A stretch of DNA of 64,000 nucleotides from Bacillus sp. NTK074B (GTDB lineage Bacteria > Bacillota > Bacilli > Bacillales > Bacillaceae_B). The stretch's first letter is position 1. Each line of letters starts with the position of its first letter. Location: contig NZ_JAFKOH010000002.1 in assembly GCF_017303375.1 (NCBI RefSeq), forward strand, positions 310,001 to 374,000, written 5' to 3'. The position numbers and the translations under genes are program-made. Positions 27,883-38,443 of this stretch are shown piece after piece. The notes below the pieces were generated by a model that saw only the letters and a program-made list of their open reading frames with translations, made no database searches and was not told the DNA's origin.

Positions 27883-28764
27883 TTAGTACCTCGGCTTTCT
27901 TTCTTTGATTTCTTTATGAAAAGTTAAGTAGTGATCATACCGGTAAGGAGGGATCTGCCCGCCTTCCACGGCGGCTTTCACGGCACATTTAGGCTCATTG
28001 ATGTGAAGGCATCCCCTGAATTTACACTCTTTGGATGCTTCCACCATTTCCGGAAAACATCGGGGCAGTTCCTCTATTTCCAGCTCTGAAAACTCCAGTG
28101 AACTGAAGCCTGGCGTGTCCGCCACTAATCCATCTTCGATATCGATGAGTTCCACGTGTCGTGTTGTATGTTTCCCTCGTCCCAAGTGGGAAGAAATCAT
28201 CGCCGTCTTCAGTTCCAACTCAGGTTTCATTGCGTTCAAAAGGGACGATTTCCCCACTCCGGACTGCCCGGCAAACACCGAAATTTTATCTTTTAAATAC
28301 GGAGCAAACTCTTCAAGTCCATGTTCTGTTTTGGAAGACGTCATCAAAACTTCATATCCAAAAGAGCGGTACTCGCTCACATATTGTTCAATTTTTTCTG
28401 CTTCTTCCCGTGTCACTAAGTCCATTTTGGTCACGCAGATAAGCGGTTCGATTTCCTTGCTCTCCACTAGCACTAGAAAACGGTCCAGCAGCGCCGGACT
28501 GAAATCCGGTTCACTTGCTGAAAAGACCAATATAGCTTGATCGACGTTTGCGATTGGAGGGCGCACCAATTCGTTCTTACGATCATGCACCTTTAAGATG
28601 TACCCATCGGTTTTGTTTTCTGCTTGAAATTCTACATAATCACCAACAAGCGGGGTGATTTTATTTTTGCGGAAATTCCCTCTCCCGCGACATTGTGTAA
28701 CGCTGCCTTCTGAAAGGACATAGTAAAATCCACTCAATGCTTTAACGATTTTTCCTTCAGGCAT
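27883..28764 (-). CDS. rsgA: Ribosome small subunit GTPase RsgA (CpgA, YloQ)
   Basis: Circularly permuted GTPase that acts in 30S maturation. The 293 residues (ATG at 28764, MPEGKIVKALSGFYYV, with GGAGG 8 bases before) show an OB fold at the N-terminus, then VTKMD (G4) ahead of FAGQSGVGKSSLLNAM (G1) and DTPGFSSLEF (G3). The C-terminal zinc site has Cys-x5-Cys-x-His-x5-Cys in ECKFRGCLHINEPKC. In Bacillus RsgA is phosphorylated by PrkC, whose gene is directly upstream. Confidence 0.97.
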   Translation of the reverse strand: MPEGKIVKALSGFYYVLSEGSVTQCRGRGNFRKNKITPLVGDYVEFQAENKTDGYILKVHDRKNELVRPPIANVDQAILVFSASEPDFSPALLDRFLVLVESKEIEPLICVTKMDLVTREEAEKIEQYVSEYRSFGYEVLMTSSKTEHGLEEFAPYLKDKISVFAGQSGVGKSSLLNAMKPELELKTAMISSHLGRGKHTTRHVELIDIEDGLVADTPGFSSLEFSELEIEELPRCFPEMVEASKECKFRGCLHINEPKCAVKAAVEGGQIPPYRYDHYLTFHKEIKERKPRY

Positions 28765-28841
28765 TCGAAACCTCCTATTCCAAAACATTTATCTGAATTA
28801 TTTAGCTATCTCCATTATGTATCATAACCATTATAAAGGAA

Positions 28842-28890
28842 AATAAGAGGACTGTCCCGTAGGTTCATGAAAAACCCGGGTACAGCCCTT
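28842..28890 (-). terminator. Terminator after prkC
   Basis: GGGCTGT and CCCGGGTT on the minus strand pair with ACAGTCCT and AACCTACGGG in an imperfect long stem; CTTATTTTCC follows. Confidence 0.7.
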
Positions 28891-28903
28891 TGGAAGGTGA
28901 AAT

Positions 28904-30928
28904 TTATTCTTCTTTAGGATATTCCGCAGTCCCAGAGTCAATTTCCTGACCATCCCTCAATATTTTATACTTACCGTTCTTACCATCCTCTAACTGAAAT
29001 GAGAGAGTAAACTCGGTGTCTTTTGTTATGCCATCAAGTTGATCAGGTTCCTCATAGGTACTATCTATGTCTTCAATATAAATTTCAACTGGTTGCGGAG
29101 TTCCGTCTTCTTTTGTATATGGAACCATAATTTTTAATGTGACTTCTTTAGGAGGTGATTCTTCTTCCTTTTGTGGCTCCGGACCTTTTGACATTGTTAC
29201 ATAAACTGTTTCCCCTTGAAAAGTAGGGGTACCTGGTGATGGATCATGAGATTTTACTTTCCCAGCTTCTATAGTATCAGAGAATTCTTCCGGTCTTTGT
29301 TCAATCTTTAAACCTTTTAGGTCTGCATATTGATTAAGCTCTGCTTTCGTATAGCCTTCTAAATTTTCCATATCGAATGGCTTTGAGCCCTTACTTACTG
29401 TAAAGGTTATTGTCGTCTCTTCAGGTACGACTTCATCCCCTGGGGAAGGATCCTGATCGATAATAGTTCCAGAAGATTCATCTTCGTTAAATTCCTCTTC
29501 CTTTTCTATCGTAAAACCTTTATCCTCAAGTTCCGATACTATTTCATCAAAATTCTTTCCGGCATAATCCTCTACTTCTACCTTTTCTTTACCTGTACTG
29601 ACATAGATATCAATTGATGAACCTTCATTCGCCATCCTGCCTGCTTTAGGATTTGTTTTGATCACTTCACCCTCAGGAACATTATTGCTTGACTGCTCCT
29701 TGGTTTCGCCAACAACAAACCCTTCTGAAACAATCATTGAAACGGCTTCAGTTGTGTTTTTGCCCGCCACATCGGGAACCTCAATCTCTTTCGGACCCAA
29801 CAACCCAGGCACCAACGTAAATGCGGCAATCCCCAATAGAATCAACAAGAAGAACAAGCTGATGATGATGATCGGCCATTTTCTTTTGCGCTTGTCCTTC
29901 TTCGCCTTTTTGCCTTTATCTTTTTTCTTGTCCTTTTTCTTACCATTTTTAACAGGAGGGGTCGGCTTGGTTTGCACGATATCGGTATTGGTCTGATGTA
30001 CGATCGTATCATCAAGATTAGAATATGCCTTTTGATCCGTAATGACAGGGATCGCTTTTGTAGCTTCGTCGTCAAGGGGAACTGCAAATTTTGGTTCATT
30101 CATACGATCAGGGTCCAGGGCTGAAGTCAGATCCACATCCATTTCCTCAAGGCTTTCATATCGTCTGAATGGGTCTTTGGCCGTGGCTTTTAACACAATA
30201 TTCTCCACACTCTGGGGAATAGTAGGATTCCACCTTTTCAAGGATGGGGTTTCCGATTGCAGATGCTTCAATGCTATGGATACGGCTGATTCTCCAGAGA
30301 AAGGGAGTCTGCCCGTTAATAATTCAAACATGACGATACCTAATGAATAGATATCTGATTTTTTTGTCGCCATGCCGCCCCTTGCCTGTTCTGGAGACAG
30401 GTAATGGACCGATCCAAGAACTGAATTGGTTTGTGTAATGGACGTCGCACTGAGCGCCATAGCAATACCGAAATCCGTAATTTTCACATTTCCTTCTTCG
30501 TCCAGAAGAATATTATGAGGTTTTATATCGCGGTGAACGATATGATTTTGATGGGCATGAGACATGGCTAAAGTCAGCTGCCTCATGATATCGATTGCCT
30601 TGTCTACATTCACCGGCGAATGCTGTTGTATGTACTGCTTTAACGTCATGCCATGGACATATTCCATGACGATATAATAAAGGTCGTCCTCTTCCCCTAC
30701 ATCATAGATGCTCACGATATTCGGGTGAGCAAGGCTAGTGGCAGATTGGGCCTCCCGTTGGAATCGCTTAATGAATTCCTCTTCATTGGCAAAGTCGATC
30801 CGGAGCATTTTGATGGCCACTTCACGATCAAGAATCACATCGTGCGCTAAATAGACGTTGGCCATCCCACCGCCGCCGATCAGTTTAATAATTCTGTAAC
30901 GCCCACTGATGCGCTTACCTTCCATCAT
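28904..30928 (-). CDS. prkC: Membrane Ser/Thr protein kinase PrkC with PASTA domains
   Basis: Sensor kinase for cell-wall muropeptides, linked in B. subtilis to spore germination and stationary-phase control. About 674 residues (ATG at 30928 with GGGTGAT before it). The kinase domain has the glycine loop IGGGGMANVYLA, the ATP lysine in VAIKML, HRDIKPHNILL and ITDFGIAMAL. A lysine-rich juxtamembrane stretch (KNGKKKDKKKDKGKKAKKDK) is followed by one membrane segment (PIIIISLFFLLILLGIAAF). Outside are three PASTA repeats (starting EVPDVAGKNTTEAV, EVEDYAGKNFDEIV, and the FDMENLEGYTKAEL copy) and a proline/glutamate-rich C-terminal domain. It follows prpC by 4 bases. Confidence 0.97.
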   Translation of the reverse strand: MMEGKRISGRYRIIKLIGGGGMANVYLAHDVILDREVAIKMLRIDFANEEEFIKRFQREAQSATSLAHPNIVSIYDVGEEDDLYYIVMEYVHGMTLKQYIQQHSPVNVDKAIDIMRQLTLAMSHAHQNHIVHRDIKPHNILLDEEGNVKITDFGIAMALSATSITQTNSVLGSVHYLSPEQARGGMATKKSDIYSLGIVMFELLTGRLPFSGESAVSIALKHLQSETPSLKRWNPTIPQSVENIVLKATAKDPFRRYESLEEMDVDLTSALDPDRMNEPKFAVPLDDEATKAIPVITDQKAYSNLDDTIVHQTNTDIVQTKPTPPVKNGKKKDKKKDKGKKAKKDKRKRKWPIIIISLFFLLILLGIAAFTLVPGLLGPKEIEVPDVAGKNTTEAVSMIVSEGFVVGETKEQSSNNVPEGEVIKTNPKAGRMANEGSSIDIYVSTGKEKVEVEDYAGKNFDEIVSELEDKGFTIEKEEEFNEDESSGTIIDQDPSPGDEVVPEETTITFTVSKGSKPFDMENLEGYTKAELNQYADLKGLKIEQRPEEFSDTIEAGKVKSHDPSPGTPTFQGETVYVTMSKGPEPQKEEESPPKEVTLKIMVPYTKEDGTPQPVEIYIEDIDSTYEEPDQLDGITKDTEFTLSFQLEDGKNGKYKILRDGQEIDSGTAEYPKEE

Positions 30929-30932
30929 GTTA

Positions 30933-31682
30933 TCACCCGCTTTCCGTTTCAGCGGCAAACTCGACAATTACTACGGTAATATTATCTTCACCGCCATATT
31001 CATTGGCTAAATGAACGAGCGACTCCCCTTTATTTTGAAGAGAGCGATCCTGCGCTAATACCTCTTTCATTTCTTTTTCAGAGACTTTATTAGATAGACC
31101 GTCTGAGCATAGAAGAATGACATCTTCCTCTTCAAACATAATCGTTTTAATATCCATCGTAATCGAAGCTTCCGTTCCGATTGCTCTAAGTATCACATTT
31201 TTTCTTGGGTGATGTTCTGCATCTTCCCTTGATATTTCTCCACTTCTGACTAATTCATTCACAAGGGTATGATCTTCAGTAAGTTGGTGAAATCCATTCT
31301 CGTTCAGAATATAGCCTCTGCTGTCTCCAATATTCACGATTGTCGCAAATAAAGAGGTGCAAATGGCCCCGACGAGTGTCGTCCCCATTCCCTCACACTC
31401 AGAATTGGATTGTGAATAAGTATATACTTCTTTGTTTACTTCGTTAATAGTTGATTTTAACCAATTTTCAGCTTCATCGGCGGTGTGAAATTTCTCAGTT
31501 TTCTCCCATAAGTCCTTCAGGATGGAGATGGTCAGTTCGCTTGCAACGTCACCCGCTCTATGGCCTCCCATCCCATCTGCTACAACAGCTAAATGATCTC
31601 CATGATGATTCACGAATACGCCGGCACTATCTTCATTTAACTGGCGCACTTTCCCTTTGTCCGTAAAATAAACTGTCTTCAC
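30933..31682 (-). CDS. prpC: PP2C-type protein phosphatase PrpC
   Basis: Metal-dependent Ser/Thr phosphatase that reverses PrkC phosphorylation. It has 249 residues with the PP2C motifs in order: VRQLNEDS (metal Asp near 18), VVADGMGGHRAGDVAS (34-49), GDSRGYIL, LCSDGLSN and GGEDNITVVIVEF. The start is a GTG at 31682 with AGAGGTGA 7 bases upstream. In B. subtilis rlmN precedes it; here a 198-base gap separates it from rsmB. Confidence 0.97.
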   Translation of the reverse strand: MKTVYFTDKGKVRQLNEDSAGVFVNHHGDHLAVVADGMGGHRAGDVASELTISILKDLWEKTEKFHTADEAENWLKSTINEVNKEVYTYSQSNSECEGMGTTLVGAICTSLFATIVNIGDSRGYILNENGFHQLTEDHTLVNELVRSGEISREDAEHHPRKNVILRAIGTEASITMDIKTIMFEEEDVILLCSDGLSNKVSEKEMKEVLAQDRSLQNKGESLVHLANEYGGEDNITVVIVEFAAETESG

Positions 31683-31880
31683 TTAGGTCACCTCTTCTCT
31701 TCTTATGCCCTTCTGTCTAGTAGATACTTACAGATGGAGCATCCTTCACATAAGAACGACTCGATTCCCGTAACAGTGATAACGGGAATTGAAAGATTCG
31801 ATTCTATAAGGTCTGTTGTACTTTTACGACTTTACTAGTGGATTTTCCTGCTTTACTTTCCATCTTTGATGTAATCCTAC
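31683..31880. other. 198-base gap between rsmB and prpC, no rlmN
   Basis: In B. subtilis rlmN (yloN) fills the space between rsmB and prpC. Here the gap holds no remnant I can recognise. It contains an inverted repeat ATTCCCGT/ACGGGAAT near 31774-31800 without a T run, and a 19-codon open frame after rsmB that I do not believe. Confidence 0.6.
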
Positions 31881-33218
31881 TCAATTCTTTTTCTTGAAAC
31901 AGGAAATGAAAAATCCGTCCCCTCCGAAATCCTGTGGAAAAACTTGCAGTTGATTCCCTTCGATGAATGGTGTAATCGGATCTGGAAGCTGATCCAGGGG
32001 ATGAGGCTCAAATTCAGGGTGATCACTCAGGAATGACGACACGGTGCCTTCATTCTCATTTCGATCCACGGTACATGTGCTATAGACTAATAGCCCCCCT
32101 TTTTTCAGCAATGGAGCTACTGAAGAAAGGATGTCCAATTGAATCTTCTGTAGAGAATGGAGATCCGATTCTTTTTTAACGAATTTGATATCAGGTTTTC
32201 TTCTAAGCACACCGAGTCCAGAGCATGGTGCATCGACTAAAATCCTGTCGAAGCTAGTATGATCGAACTTCTCTCCAGCTTTCCGACTATCCAGGGCTGC
32301 TGTTTTTACATTGGTTAATCCAAGTCTCGATGCGTTGTCGTCGATCAATTTGACTTTATGCTTGTGCAGATCGAGTGCGTGAACTTCACCCGTTCCTGAA
32401 AGCTTCTCTGCAATGTGGGTGGTTTTTCCACCAGGAGCAGCGCATGCATCTAATACCTTCATACCTTTTTCAAGCTTTAATGCATACGAAACGAGCATGG
32501 AACTTTCATCCTGTATCGTGCATTGACCATTGAGATAGCTTTCTGTTTTTGCAAGATTCCCCCTCAACGACTGAATCGCTTCAGGTACGATTGGACTTTC
32601 TTTCACTTCAGTCCCGTTTTCGCGCAACTGTTGTACGAGCTCTTCACGACTGATTTTGGTCGTATTCACACGGGCCGTTTGATTTGGTGCGATTAGATTG
32701 GTTTCGCACATTGCTTTCGTTTTCTCCAAACCGAATTGTTCTTCCCATCTCTTCACCAGCCAATATGGATGACTCGTCTCGATTGCCACTCGTTCAACCG
32801 GATCCTTTATGGAGTCGAGAGTAGGCAGACCTTTTCTCTGCACTGATCTCAATACCCCGTTCACTAACCCTGAGATTCCTTTATGCCCTCTCTTTTTGGC
32901 GATTTCCACCGCTTCATAGAAAACGGCACGATCCGGGATCCGGTCGAGATACACAAGTTGGTAGAGGGATAATCGCAACAATTGACGTACCCAGTCATCG
33001 AGCTTTCCTTTAATGAAAGGAGCTAAGTAGAAATCAAGGGTCATTTTCCGTTGTATGGTACCATATGTCAGCTCCGTCAATAATCCGATATCCTTCAGTG
33101 GCAGTTCATTTTTTTCAATGACAGAATGAAGCAGTAAATTACTATATGATTGGTTTTTTTCAACCGCTGCGATGACATCCAGTGCTGCTTCCCGAACGGT
33201 TTTATTTCGTTTACTCAT
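31881..33218 (-). CDS. rsmB: 16S rRNA (cytosine-C5)-methyltransferase RsmB
   Basis: Methylates C967 (E. coli numbering) of 16S rRNA. The 445 residues comprise an N-terminal NusB-like RNA-binding domain (1-140) and a Rossmann methyltransferase domain with [19 protein letters not shown] near 255, [17 protein letters not shown] near 330 and the catalytic cysteine in [12 protein letters not shown] near 383. It overlaps fmt by 8 bases. Confidence 0.97.
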   Translation of the reverse strand: MSKRNKTVREAALDVIAAVEKNQSYSNLLLHSVIEKNELPLKDIGLLTELTYGTIQRKMTLDFYLAPFIKGKLDDWVRQLLRLSLYQLVYLDRIPDRAVFYEAVEIAKKRGHKGISGLVNGVLRSVQRKGLPTLDSIKDPVERVAIETSHPYWLVKRWEEQFGLEKTKAMCETNLIAPNQTARVNTTKISREELVQQLRENGTEVKESPIVPEAIQSLRGNLAKTESYLNGQCTIQDESSMLVSYALKLEKGMKVLDACAAPGGKTTHIAEKLSGTGEVHALDLHKHKVKLIDDNASRLGLTNVKTAALDSRKAGEKFDHTSFDRILVDAPCSGLGVLRRKPDIKFVKKESDLHSLQKIQLDILSSVAPLLKKGGLLVYSTCTVDRNENEGTVSSFLSDHPEFEPHPLDQLPDPITPFIEGNQLQVFPQDFGGDGFFISCFKKKN

Positions 33219-34161
33219 CGTTATCTCCTAACCTCATGCCGGCTTTCAAATGAGCTCCTGCTCCTCGGAGGTAATCCTTTGCACTCATTCTTTTTTTACC
33301 TGAAGGCTGTAAGTCGGTAATTTTGATGCCCGTAGAATTCCCGGTTGAAATGATGAAACCATCCTCCTCTAGCCTGATGATTTCTCCTGGTGAAGAACGT
33401 ACTTCCCTCACTTTTTCACCCCACCATATTTTCATCACCGAGCCGTCCATAGTGGTGTAAGCAACCGGCCAAGGATGAAGGCCCCTGATATGGTTATAAA
33501 TTTGTTCCCCGTCCTTCGTCCAGTCAATCTTCTCTTGTTCGCGTTTAATATTGCGTGCGAAAGTGGCTTGTGAATCATCCTGCTTAACGGGGGATATGTT
33601 CCCTTCCAGTAATGGCGGAATCGTATCAATCAACAGCTTAGCGCCTGCAATGCTTAATTTATCATGCAAGGTTCCCACATGATCCCGTTCTTCAATTTCT
33701 ACTTCCACTTGACTGATGATGTCTCCTGCATCCAGCTTTTCCACCATATACATGATGGTGATTCCCGTCTTCTCTTTACCTTGAAGGATGGAATAATGAA
33801 TAGGCGCCCCTCCTCTCAATTCCGGAAGAAGTGAGGCATGGACATTGATGCAACCATATTTCGGTGCCTCAAGGAGAGCATTAGGAAGGATTTGACCGAA
33901 CGCTGCAGTCACTATAAGATCAGGCTTTAGTGCAAGTACCGGGTTTAACTCATCCTCATTCTTAATCTTTTCAGGCTGGTAAACAGGGATGCCATGCTTT
34001 TCGGCTGCCACTTTCACAGGCGGCGGGGTCAGGATCCTCTTTCTTCCCACCGGGCGATCGGGTTGAGTCACAACCGCGATCACGTCATATTTTTCATCTA
34101 TTAAAGATTGAAGAACTGGAACCGAGAAATCCGGTGTCCCCATAAAAATCACTTTTGTCAT
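33211..34161 (-). CDS. fmt: Methionyl-tRNA formyltransferase
   Basis: Formylates initiator Met-tRNA using 10-formyltetrahydrofolate. The 316 residues contain [13 protein letters not shown] at the start, the folate/catalytic motif [17 protein letters not shown] (about 109-125, His111 likely catalytic) and the C-terminal OB domain. The ATG shares its first base with the stop of def, so def-fmt are coupled, matching their joint role at translation start. Confidence 0.98.
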   Translation of the reverse strand: MTKVIFMGTPDFSVPVLQSLIDEKYDVIAVVTQPDRPVGRKRILTPPPVKVAAEKHGIPVYQPEKIKNEDELNPVLALKPDLIVTAAFGQILPNALLEAPKYGCINVHASLLPELRGGAPIHYSILQGKEKTGITIMYMVEKLDAGDIISQVEVEIEERDHVGTLHDKLSIAGAKLLIDTIPPLLEGNISPVKQDDSQATFARNIKREQEKIDWTKDGEQIYNHIRGLHPWPVAYTTMDGSVMKIWWGEKVREVRSSPGEIIRLEEDGFIISTGNSTGIKITDLQPSGKKRMSAKDYLRGAGAHLKAGMRLGDNDE

Positions 34162-34643
34162 TAAGCTTCATACCCTTCTAATTCTTCTTCTGTGATATAT
34201 TTCTCTACTTTGGATGTAAATAAAATACCGTGAAGGTGATCGATTTCATGTTGAATCGCCCTTGCCATAAAGTCTTCGGCTTGAAATTCAACCGTTCGTC
34301 CCTTTCGGTCTTGCGTGCGCACCTTGATGGAGTATGGACGGGTCACTTCTCCATATAGGCCCGGGAAGCTTAGGCATCCTTCCAGGTCCGTTTGAGACCC
34401 ATCTGCCTCGATGATTTCCGGATTGATCAATTCGATTGTTCCTGAATCATCCCCGATGTCCACGACGGCTACCTGCAGATCGATTCCCACTTGTGGGGCT
34501 GCAAGGCCGACTCCATCAGCTTCAACCATTGTGTCATACATATTCACAAGTAATTTCTTTAGTTTTTTATCAAAATCCGTTACCTTCTCACACTCTTTTT
34601 CGAGAATGGCATTTGGATGCATTACAATTGGAAGTATTGCCAT
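34161..34643 (-). CDS. def: Peptide deformylase
   Basis: Metallo-enzyme that removes the formyl group from nascent proteins. The 160 residues have all three family motifs: [10 protein letters not shown] (42-51), EGCLSFPG (near 88) and QHEIDHLHG (near 132), which supply the metal ligands Cys, His, His and the catalytic Glu. ATG at 34643 with GGAGGAC 5 bases before. Confidence 0.98.
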   Translation of the reverse strand: MAILPIVMHPNAILEKECEKVTDFDKKLKKLLVNMYDTMVEADGVGLAAPQVGIDLQVAVVDIGDDSGTIELINPEIIEADGSQTDLEGCLSFPGLYGEVTRPYSIKVRTQDRKGRTVEFQAEDFMARAIQHEIDHLHGILFTSKVEKYITEEELEGYEA

Positions 34644-34668
34644 AACTGTCCTCCATCTTTCTATTTGA

Positions 34669-37092
34669 TTACATCATCACATATGGATTCACATCTATGG
34701 AGATGGTTAGCCCCTGTGATGCATATTGTTGCTGGAACTGATCGAGCACTGTTTTCAACGTAATGCCAAGATTTGGTTCCCGCTTGTATTTTATCAAACA
34801 TTGGTATCGATATCTATTCTTGATTCTGGGAATCGGTGACGCCACCGGCCCAAGGATGATCGTCGTATCAGATAGCTTTGCACGGACGTAGGCCGTCATC
34901 TTCTCTGAAATATCCACCACCTTCATGACATCCTCATGACTTAATGTTATCAAGGTAATATAATAAAAAGGTGGGTATGAACCCATTTTCCTCATCATCA
35001 TCTCTTGCTGATAAAATCGGTTATAGTCATGACCAGATGCCAACTCAATTGAGTAGTGCTCAGGGGTATAGGTTTGAATGACCACTTCACCGGGAAGCGT
35101 GTGCCTGCCCGCCCTTCCACTCACCTGTGTCAATAACTGAAACGTCTTCTCAGCAGCACGGAAATCCGGTAGATGAAGCATGGTGTCTGCACTAAGAACT
35201 CCAACTAACGTGATATTCGGAAAATCGAGACCTTTGGCAATCATTTGGGTGCCAAGTAGGATATCCGCCTTTCCTTCCCCGAAAGCCGTTAACAGTTTTT
35301 CATGGGATCCTTTTCGGGATGTGGTATCCACGTCCATTCGAATGATCCTTGCATCCGGGAGGAGCTTCGTCAATTCTTCCTCTACCTTCTGAGTCCCCGT
35401 TCCAAAGTAACGGATATGTTCACTCATGCATTCCGGACATGTGGAAGGTACACCTTCTTCATGGCCGCAGTAATGACATTTCATCCCGTTGGAGAATCGA
35501 TGATAGGTCAAGGAAATGTCACAGTTTGGACATTGCAGGACAAAGCCGCAATCCCTGCACATGATGAAGGAGGAATGTCCTCTGCGATTAAGGAATAGAA
35601 CGGTTTGCTCTCCTTTTTCAATCCGGGATTGAAGCTTTTCAAACAGGGTGGTTGAAAACATGGAACGGTTACCCTTCCTTAATTCCTCCCGCATGTCCAC
35701 GATATCGACGGATGGGAGCGGGCCGTCATTCATACGTTTATCCAGTGTTAAGAGCTCATATACACCTTTTGAAGCCCGTGCGAATGTTTCCAATGATGGG
35801 GTCGCACTGCCTAAAATGACCGGACATCCATGGATTCCCCCTCGATAGATCGCCACTTCCCTCGCATGATAACGAGGGTTTTCTTCTTGCTTGTAACTCG
35901 TTTCATGCTCTTCATCGATGATGATGATCCCTACATTTTCAAAAGGGGCGAAAACGGCGGAACGTGCACCTACCACCACTTTCACTTCTTTCCGCTGGAT
36001 CTTTCTCCATTCATCATATTTTTCCCCTACTGACAATCCACTGTGAAGAACGGCAACATCGTCACCAAAGCGTCCTTTAAAACGGTGGACCATCTGGGGT
36101 GTAAGGGATATTTCAGGAACCAGTACGATCGCTTCCTTCCCTTCCTCTAAGACACGCTGGATCGATTGTAAATAAATCTCTGTTTTCCCACTCCCCGTTA
36201 CACCATATAAGAGAAATGTGTGATGCTCCCCTTGATCAATGGTACTCAGTATCGGACGAATCGCCTGATCCTGCTGTGGTGTCAATGGAAGGGGTGAAGT
36301 ACTCTCAAAGACTCTATTTTGAAACGGATCCCGGTACATTTCAACATTCTTCTCAATGAGGATTCCTTTATTGACCAGCGACTTAACTGTACTGGAAGTC
36401 GTAGACATGTCATCCAAGAGCGTGGATGCAAGGATACCATCTCCACCAGGGGCAGCGTCGATCATATATTCAATAATTTGTTTTTGTTTACTTGCCTGGG
36501 GCGGCAGACTGTTTTTCACTTCATCCACTTTATCGGTCGGCACATTTAGATAAAGCTTGCGTACGGTTTTCTTATTGCCTTTTGCTTTCACTCTGTAAAT
36601 GACTTCAAGGTTGCCTCGTTTTACTTCTTTATGTACGAGCGGGAGAAGGCCGCTTTCTTCAATCACTTTCCAGTCCACGTCTTTTCCATTCTGAAAGAAC
36701 CGTTGCAGGGAGAGATGAAGTTCGCCTGGACCCTTGTTTTCTTCCAAGCGAAAGAATTTTTCATATTTTGCTTTCATCGCAGCGGGCAGCATGGCTTGAA
36801 ATGCTGAGATTTTAAAGCAGAGCGTCTTCTCTGTAAGCCAGTTCCCCAGTGTCAGAAGCTCGTTATTCAATACTGGTTCAAGATCCATCGGCTCGATAAT
36901 CGATTTAAGCTTCGAGACTTCCCCTTTTTCCTTTAATTCTATGACAAATCCCTGTATTTTTCTTGGACCAAATGGAACGATGACTCTCATGCCCGGAACA
37001 ATGCTGCCCATCCACTCATCTGGGATGCTATAATCATACGTCCTATCCGTCTGCATGGCAGGTACGTCTACTATGACACTAGCTACGTTCAT
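34669..37092 (-). CDS. priA: Primosomal helicase PriA
   Basis: Restarts replication at stalled forks. The 807 residues include the N-terminal DNA-binding domain, Walker A GVTGSGKTEIYLQ (near 300), IIIDEEHETSYKQEENPRYHAREVA (near 400), and eight zinc-binding cysteines in pairs: CRDCGFVLQCPNC, then CHYCG and CPECM (about 520-570). The helicase motifs GTGTQKVEEEL, DVDTTSRKGSHEK and QVSGRAGR follow. The ATG overlaps the coaBC end by 14 bases. Confidence 0.98.
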   Translation of the reverse strand: MNVASVIVDVPAMQTDRTYDYSIPDEWMGSIVPGMRVIVPFGPRKIQGFVIELKEKGEVSKLKSIIEPMDLEPVLNNELLTLGNWLTEKTLCFKISAFQAMLPAAMKAKYEKFFRLEENKGPGELHLSLQRFFQNGKDVDWKVIEESGLLPLVHKEVKRGNLEVIYRVKAKGNKKTVRKLYLNVPTDKVDEVKNSLPPQASKQKQIIEYMIDAAPGGDGILASTLLDDMSTTSSTVKSLVNKGILIEKNVEMYRDPFQNRVFESTSPLPLTPQQDQAIRPILSTIDQGEHHTFLLYGVTGSGKTEIYLQSIQRVLEEGKEAIVLVPEISLTPQMVHRFKGRFGDDVAVLHSGLSVGEKYDEWRKIQRKEVKVVVGARSAVFAPFENVGIIIIDEEHETSYKQEENPRYHAREVAIYRGGIHGCPVILGSATPSLETFARASKGVYELLTLDKRMNDGPLPSVDIVDMREELRKGNRSMFSTTLFEKLQSRIEKGEQTVLFLNRRGHSSFIMCRDCGFVLQCPNCDISLTYHRFSNGMKCHYCGHEEGVPSTCPECMSEHIRYFGTGTQKVEEELTKLLPDARIIRMDVDTTSRKGSHEKLLTAFGEGKADILLGTQMIAKGLDFPNITLVGVLSADTMLHLPDFRAAEKTFQLLTQVSGRAGRHTLPGEVVIQTYTPEHYSIELASGHDYNRFYQQEMMMRKMGSYPPFYYITLITLSHEDVMKVVDISEKMTAYVRAKLSDTTIILGPVASPIPRIKNRYRYQCLIKYKREPNLGITLKTVLDQFQQQYASQGLTISIDVNPYVMM

Positions 37093-38308
37093 GTGAGTTA
37101 CCTTTCTTCATTTGTCCAATTGCTTCTTTTAAAATTTCTTTAGCTATCTTTACTTTTGAAAGTAAAGGTAACTCACGATCCTGACCTCTCTTTGTCACTA
37201 TGACTACTTTGTTCGTATCTGTACCGAATCCGGATCCCGACTCCTTCACATTATTTGCAACAATCATATCTGCCCTCTTTTTCTCAAGCTTAGCTTTGGC
37301 ATACTCAATGACGTTTGTCGTTTCTGCTGCAAATCCGATCAGGAATTGATGGGTCTTTCTCTCACCAAGACTCATTAAGATATCCTTTGTCCGCTCAAAT
37401 TCAATCACTAGATTTCCATCTTTTTTCTTTAATTTGTCTCCTAGAATTTCTTTAGGGCGATAATCAGCTACTGCTGCACTCTTCACAACGATATCAGCTG
37501 TCGGGAAAGCGTCATGGACGGCAATGTACATGTCTTCGGCACTCGTAACGGAAATATAATCAACACCTCTTGGAACAGGTAATTCAGAAGGACCGGAAAT
37601 CAGCAACACCTCTGCCCCAAAGGAAACGGCCGCTTCTGCAAGGGAGAATCCCATTTTCCCCGTAGAGCGATTAGAGAAGAAACGTACAGGGTCGACCATC
37701 TCCCTCGTCGGTCCTGCTGTTATCACTACTTTTTTCCCTCGTAATAGCATGCTTTCCTTGTCCCCGTTTGTAAAATAATCACTAATCAATTCGACTACCT
37801 TCTCCGGTTCTTCGAGTCTTCCTTTCCCTACATATCCACATGCCAGATACCCTTCACTCGGTTCGACAAATCGGTATCCAAACTCAAATAGAGTATCAAT
37901 ATTGCGTTTTACAGCCGGATGATCATACATATGTACATTCATGGCCGGGGCGATCCATACTTTTGCCGTGGTTGCTAAGATCGTGGTGGTGATCATATCG
38001 TCCGCAATGCCGTTTGCAAGCTTCCCAATAATATTGGCCGTTGCAGGTGCCACCAGGACTAAATCGGCCCAATCCGCTAAATCAATATGAGCGATTTTGG
38101 AAGAATCCTTTTCATCGAAAGTGTCCCAGTATACATCTTGACGAGATAATGCCTGAAACGTGAGGGGTGCAACGAAATTTCGTGCTGACTCTGTCATGAT
38201 CACTTTCACTTGTGCACCCTCTTGTACCAGCTTGCTCGTCAATGCTGCTGCTTTATATACAGCGATTCCACCAGAAACACATAATAGTATTTTTTTCCCC
38301 TGCATCAT
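37079..38308 (-). CDS. coaBC: Bifunctional CoaBC (phosphopantothenoylcysteine synthetase/decarboxylase)
   Basis: Two steps of coenzyme A synthesis. The N-terminal flavoprotein decarboxylase part (1-180) has LCVSGGIAVYKAAAL, the APAMNVHMYDHPAV segment and ACGYVGKGRLEE with the catalytic Cys. The C-terminal synthetase part (190-409) has VITAGPTREMVDPVRFFSN and KSAAVADYRPKE. I choose the ATG at 38308 (MMQGKKIL), 7 bases after GGGGGAAA; the frame extends 15 bases further upstream. Confidence 0.97.
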   Translation of the reverse strand: MMQGKKILLCVSGGIAVYKAAALTSKLVQEGAQVKVIMTESARNFVAPLTFQALSRQDVYWDTFDEKDSSKIAHIDLADWADLVLVAPATANIIGKLANGIADDMITTTILATTAKVWIAPAMNVHMYDHPAVKRNIDTLFEFGYRFVEPSEGYLACGYVGKGRLEEPEKVVELISDYFTNGDKESMLLRGKKVVITAGPTREMVDPVRFFSNRSTGKMGFSLAEAAVSFGAEVLLISGPSELPVPRGVDYISVTSAEDMYIAVHDAFPTADIVVKSAAVADYRPKEILGDKLKKKDGNLVIEFERTKDILMSLGERKTHQFLIGFAAETTNVIEYAKAKLEKKRADMIVANNVKESGSGFGTDTNKVVIVTKRGQDRELPLLSKVKIAKEILKEAIGQMKKGNSHERS

Positions 38309-38373
38309 TATACTTTCCCCCATTACTCTTTATCCTCTTTATATTATGAAGGATTTTAATAGAAAAAGAAAAT

Positions 38374-38416
38374 AGGGTTGTCCCGAAAGAAAATGAAATC
38401 TTTCGAGTCAACCCCT
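38374..38416 (-). terminator. Terminator-like hairpin between rpoZ and coaBC
   Basis: GGGGTTGACTCGAAAGA pairs imperfectly with TCTTTCGGGACAACCCT on the minus strand, followed by ATTTTCTTTTTC. It would partly separate the yloC-remA-gmk-rpoZ genes from coaBC-priA. Confidence 0.7.
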
Positions 38417-38443
38417 TGAGCTATTCAATATGCACACTGCATT

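Noticed and set aside
31804..31863. 19-codon open frame after rsmB as a remnant of rlmN or a small gene
   Set aside because: It shows no likeness to RlmN and its ribosome binding site is weak; too short to support.
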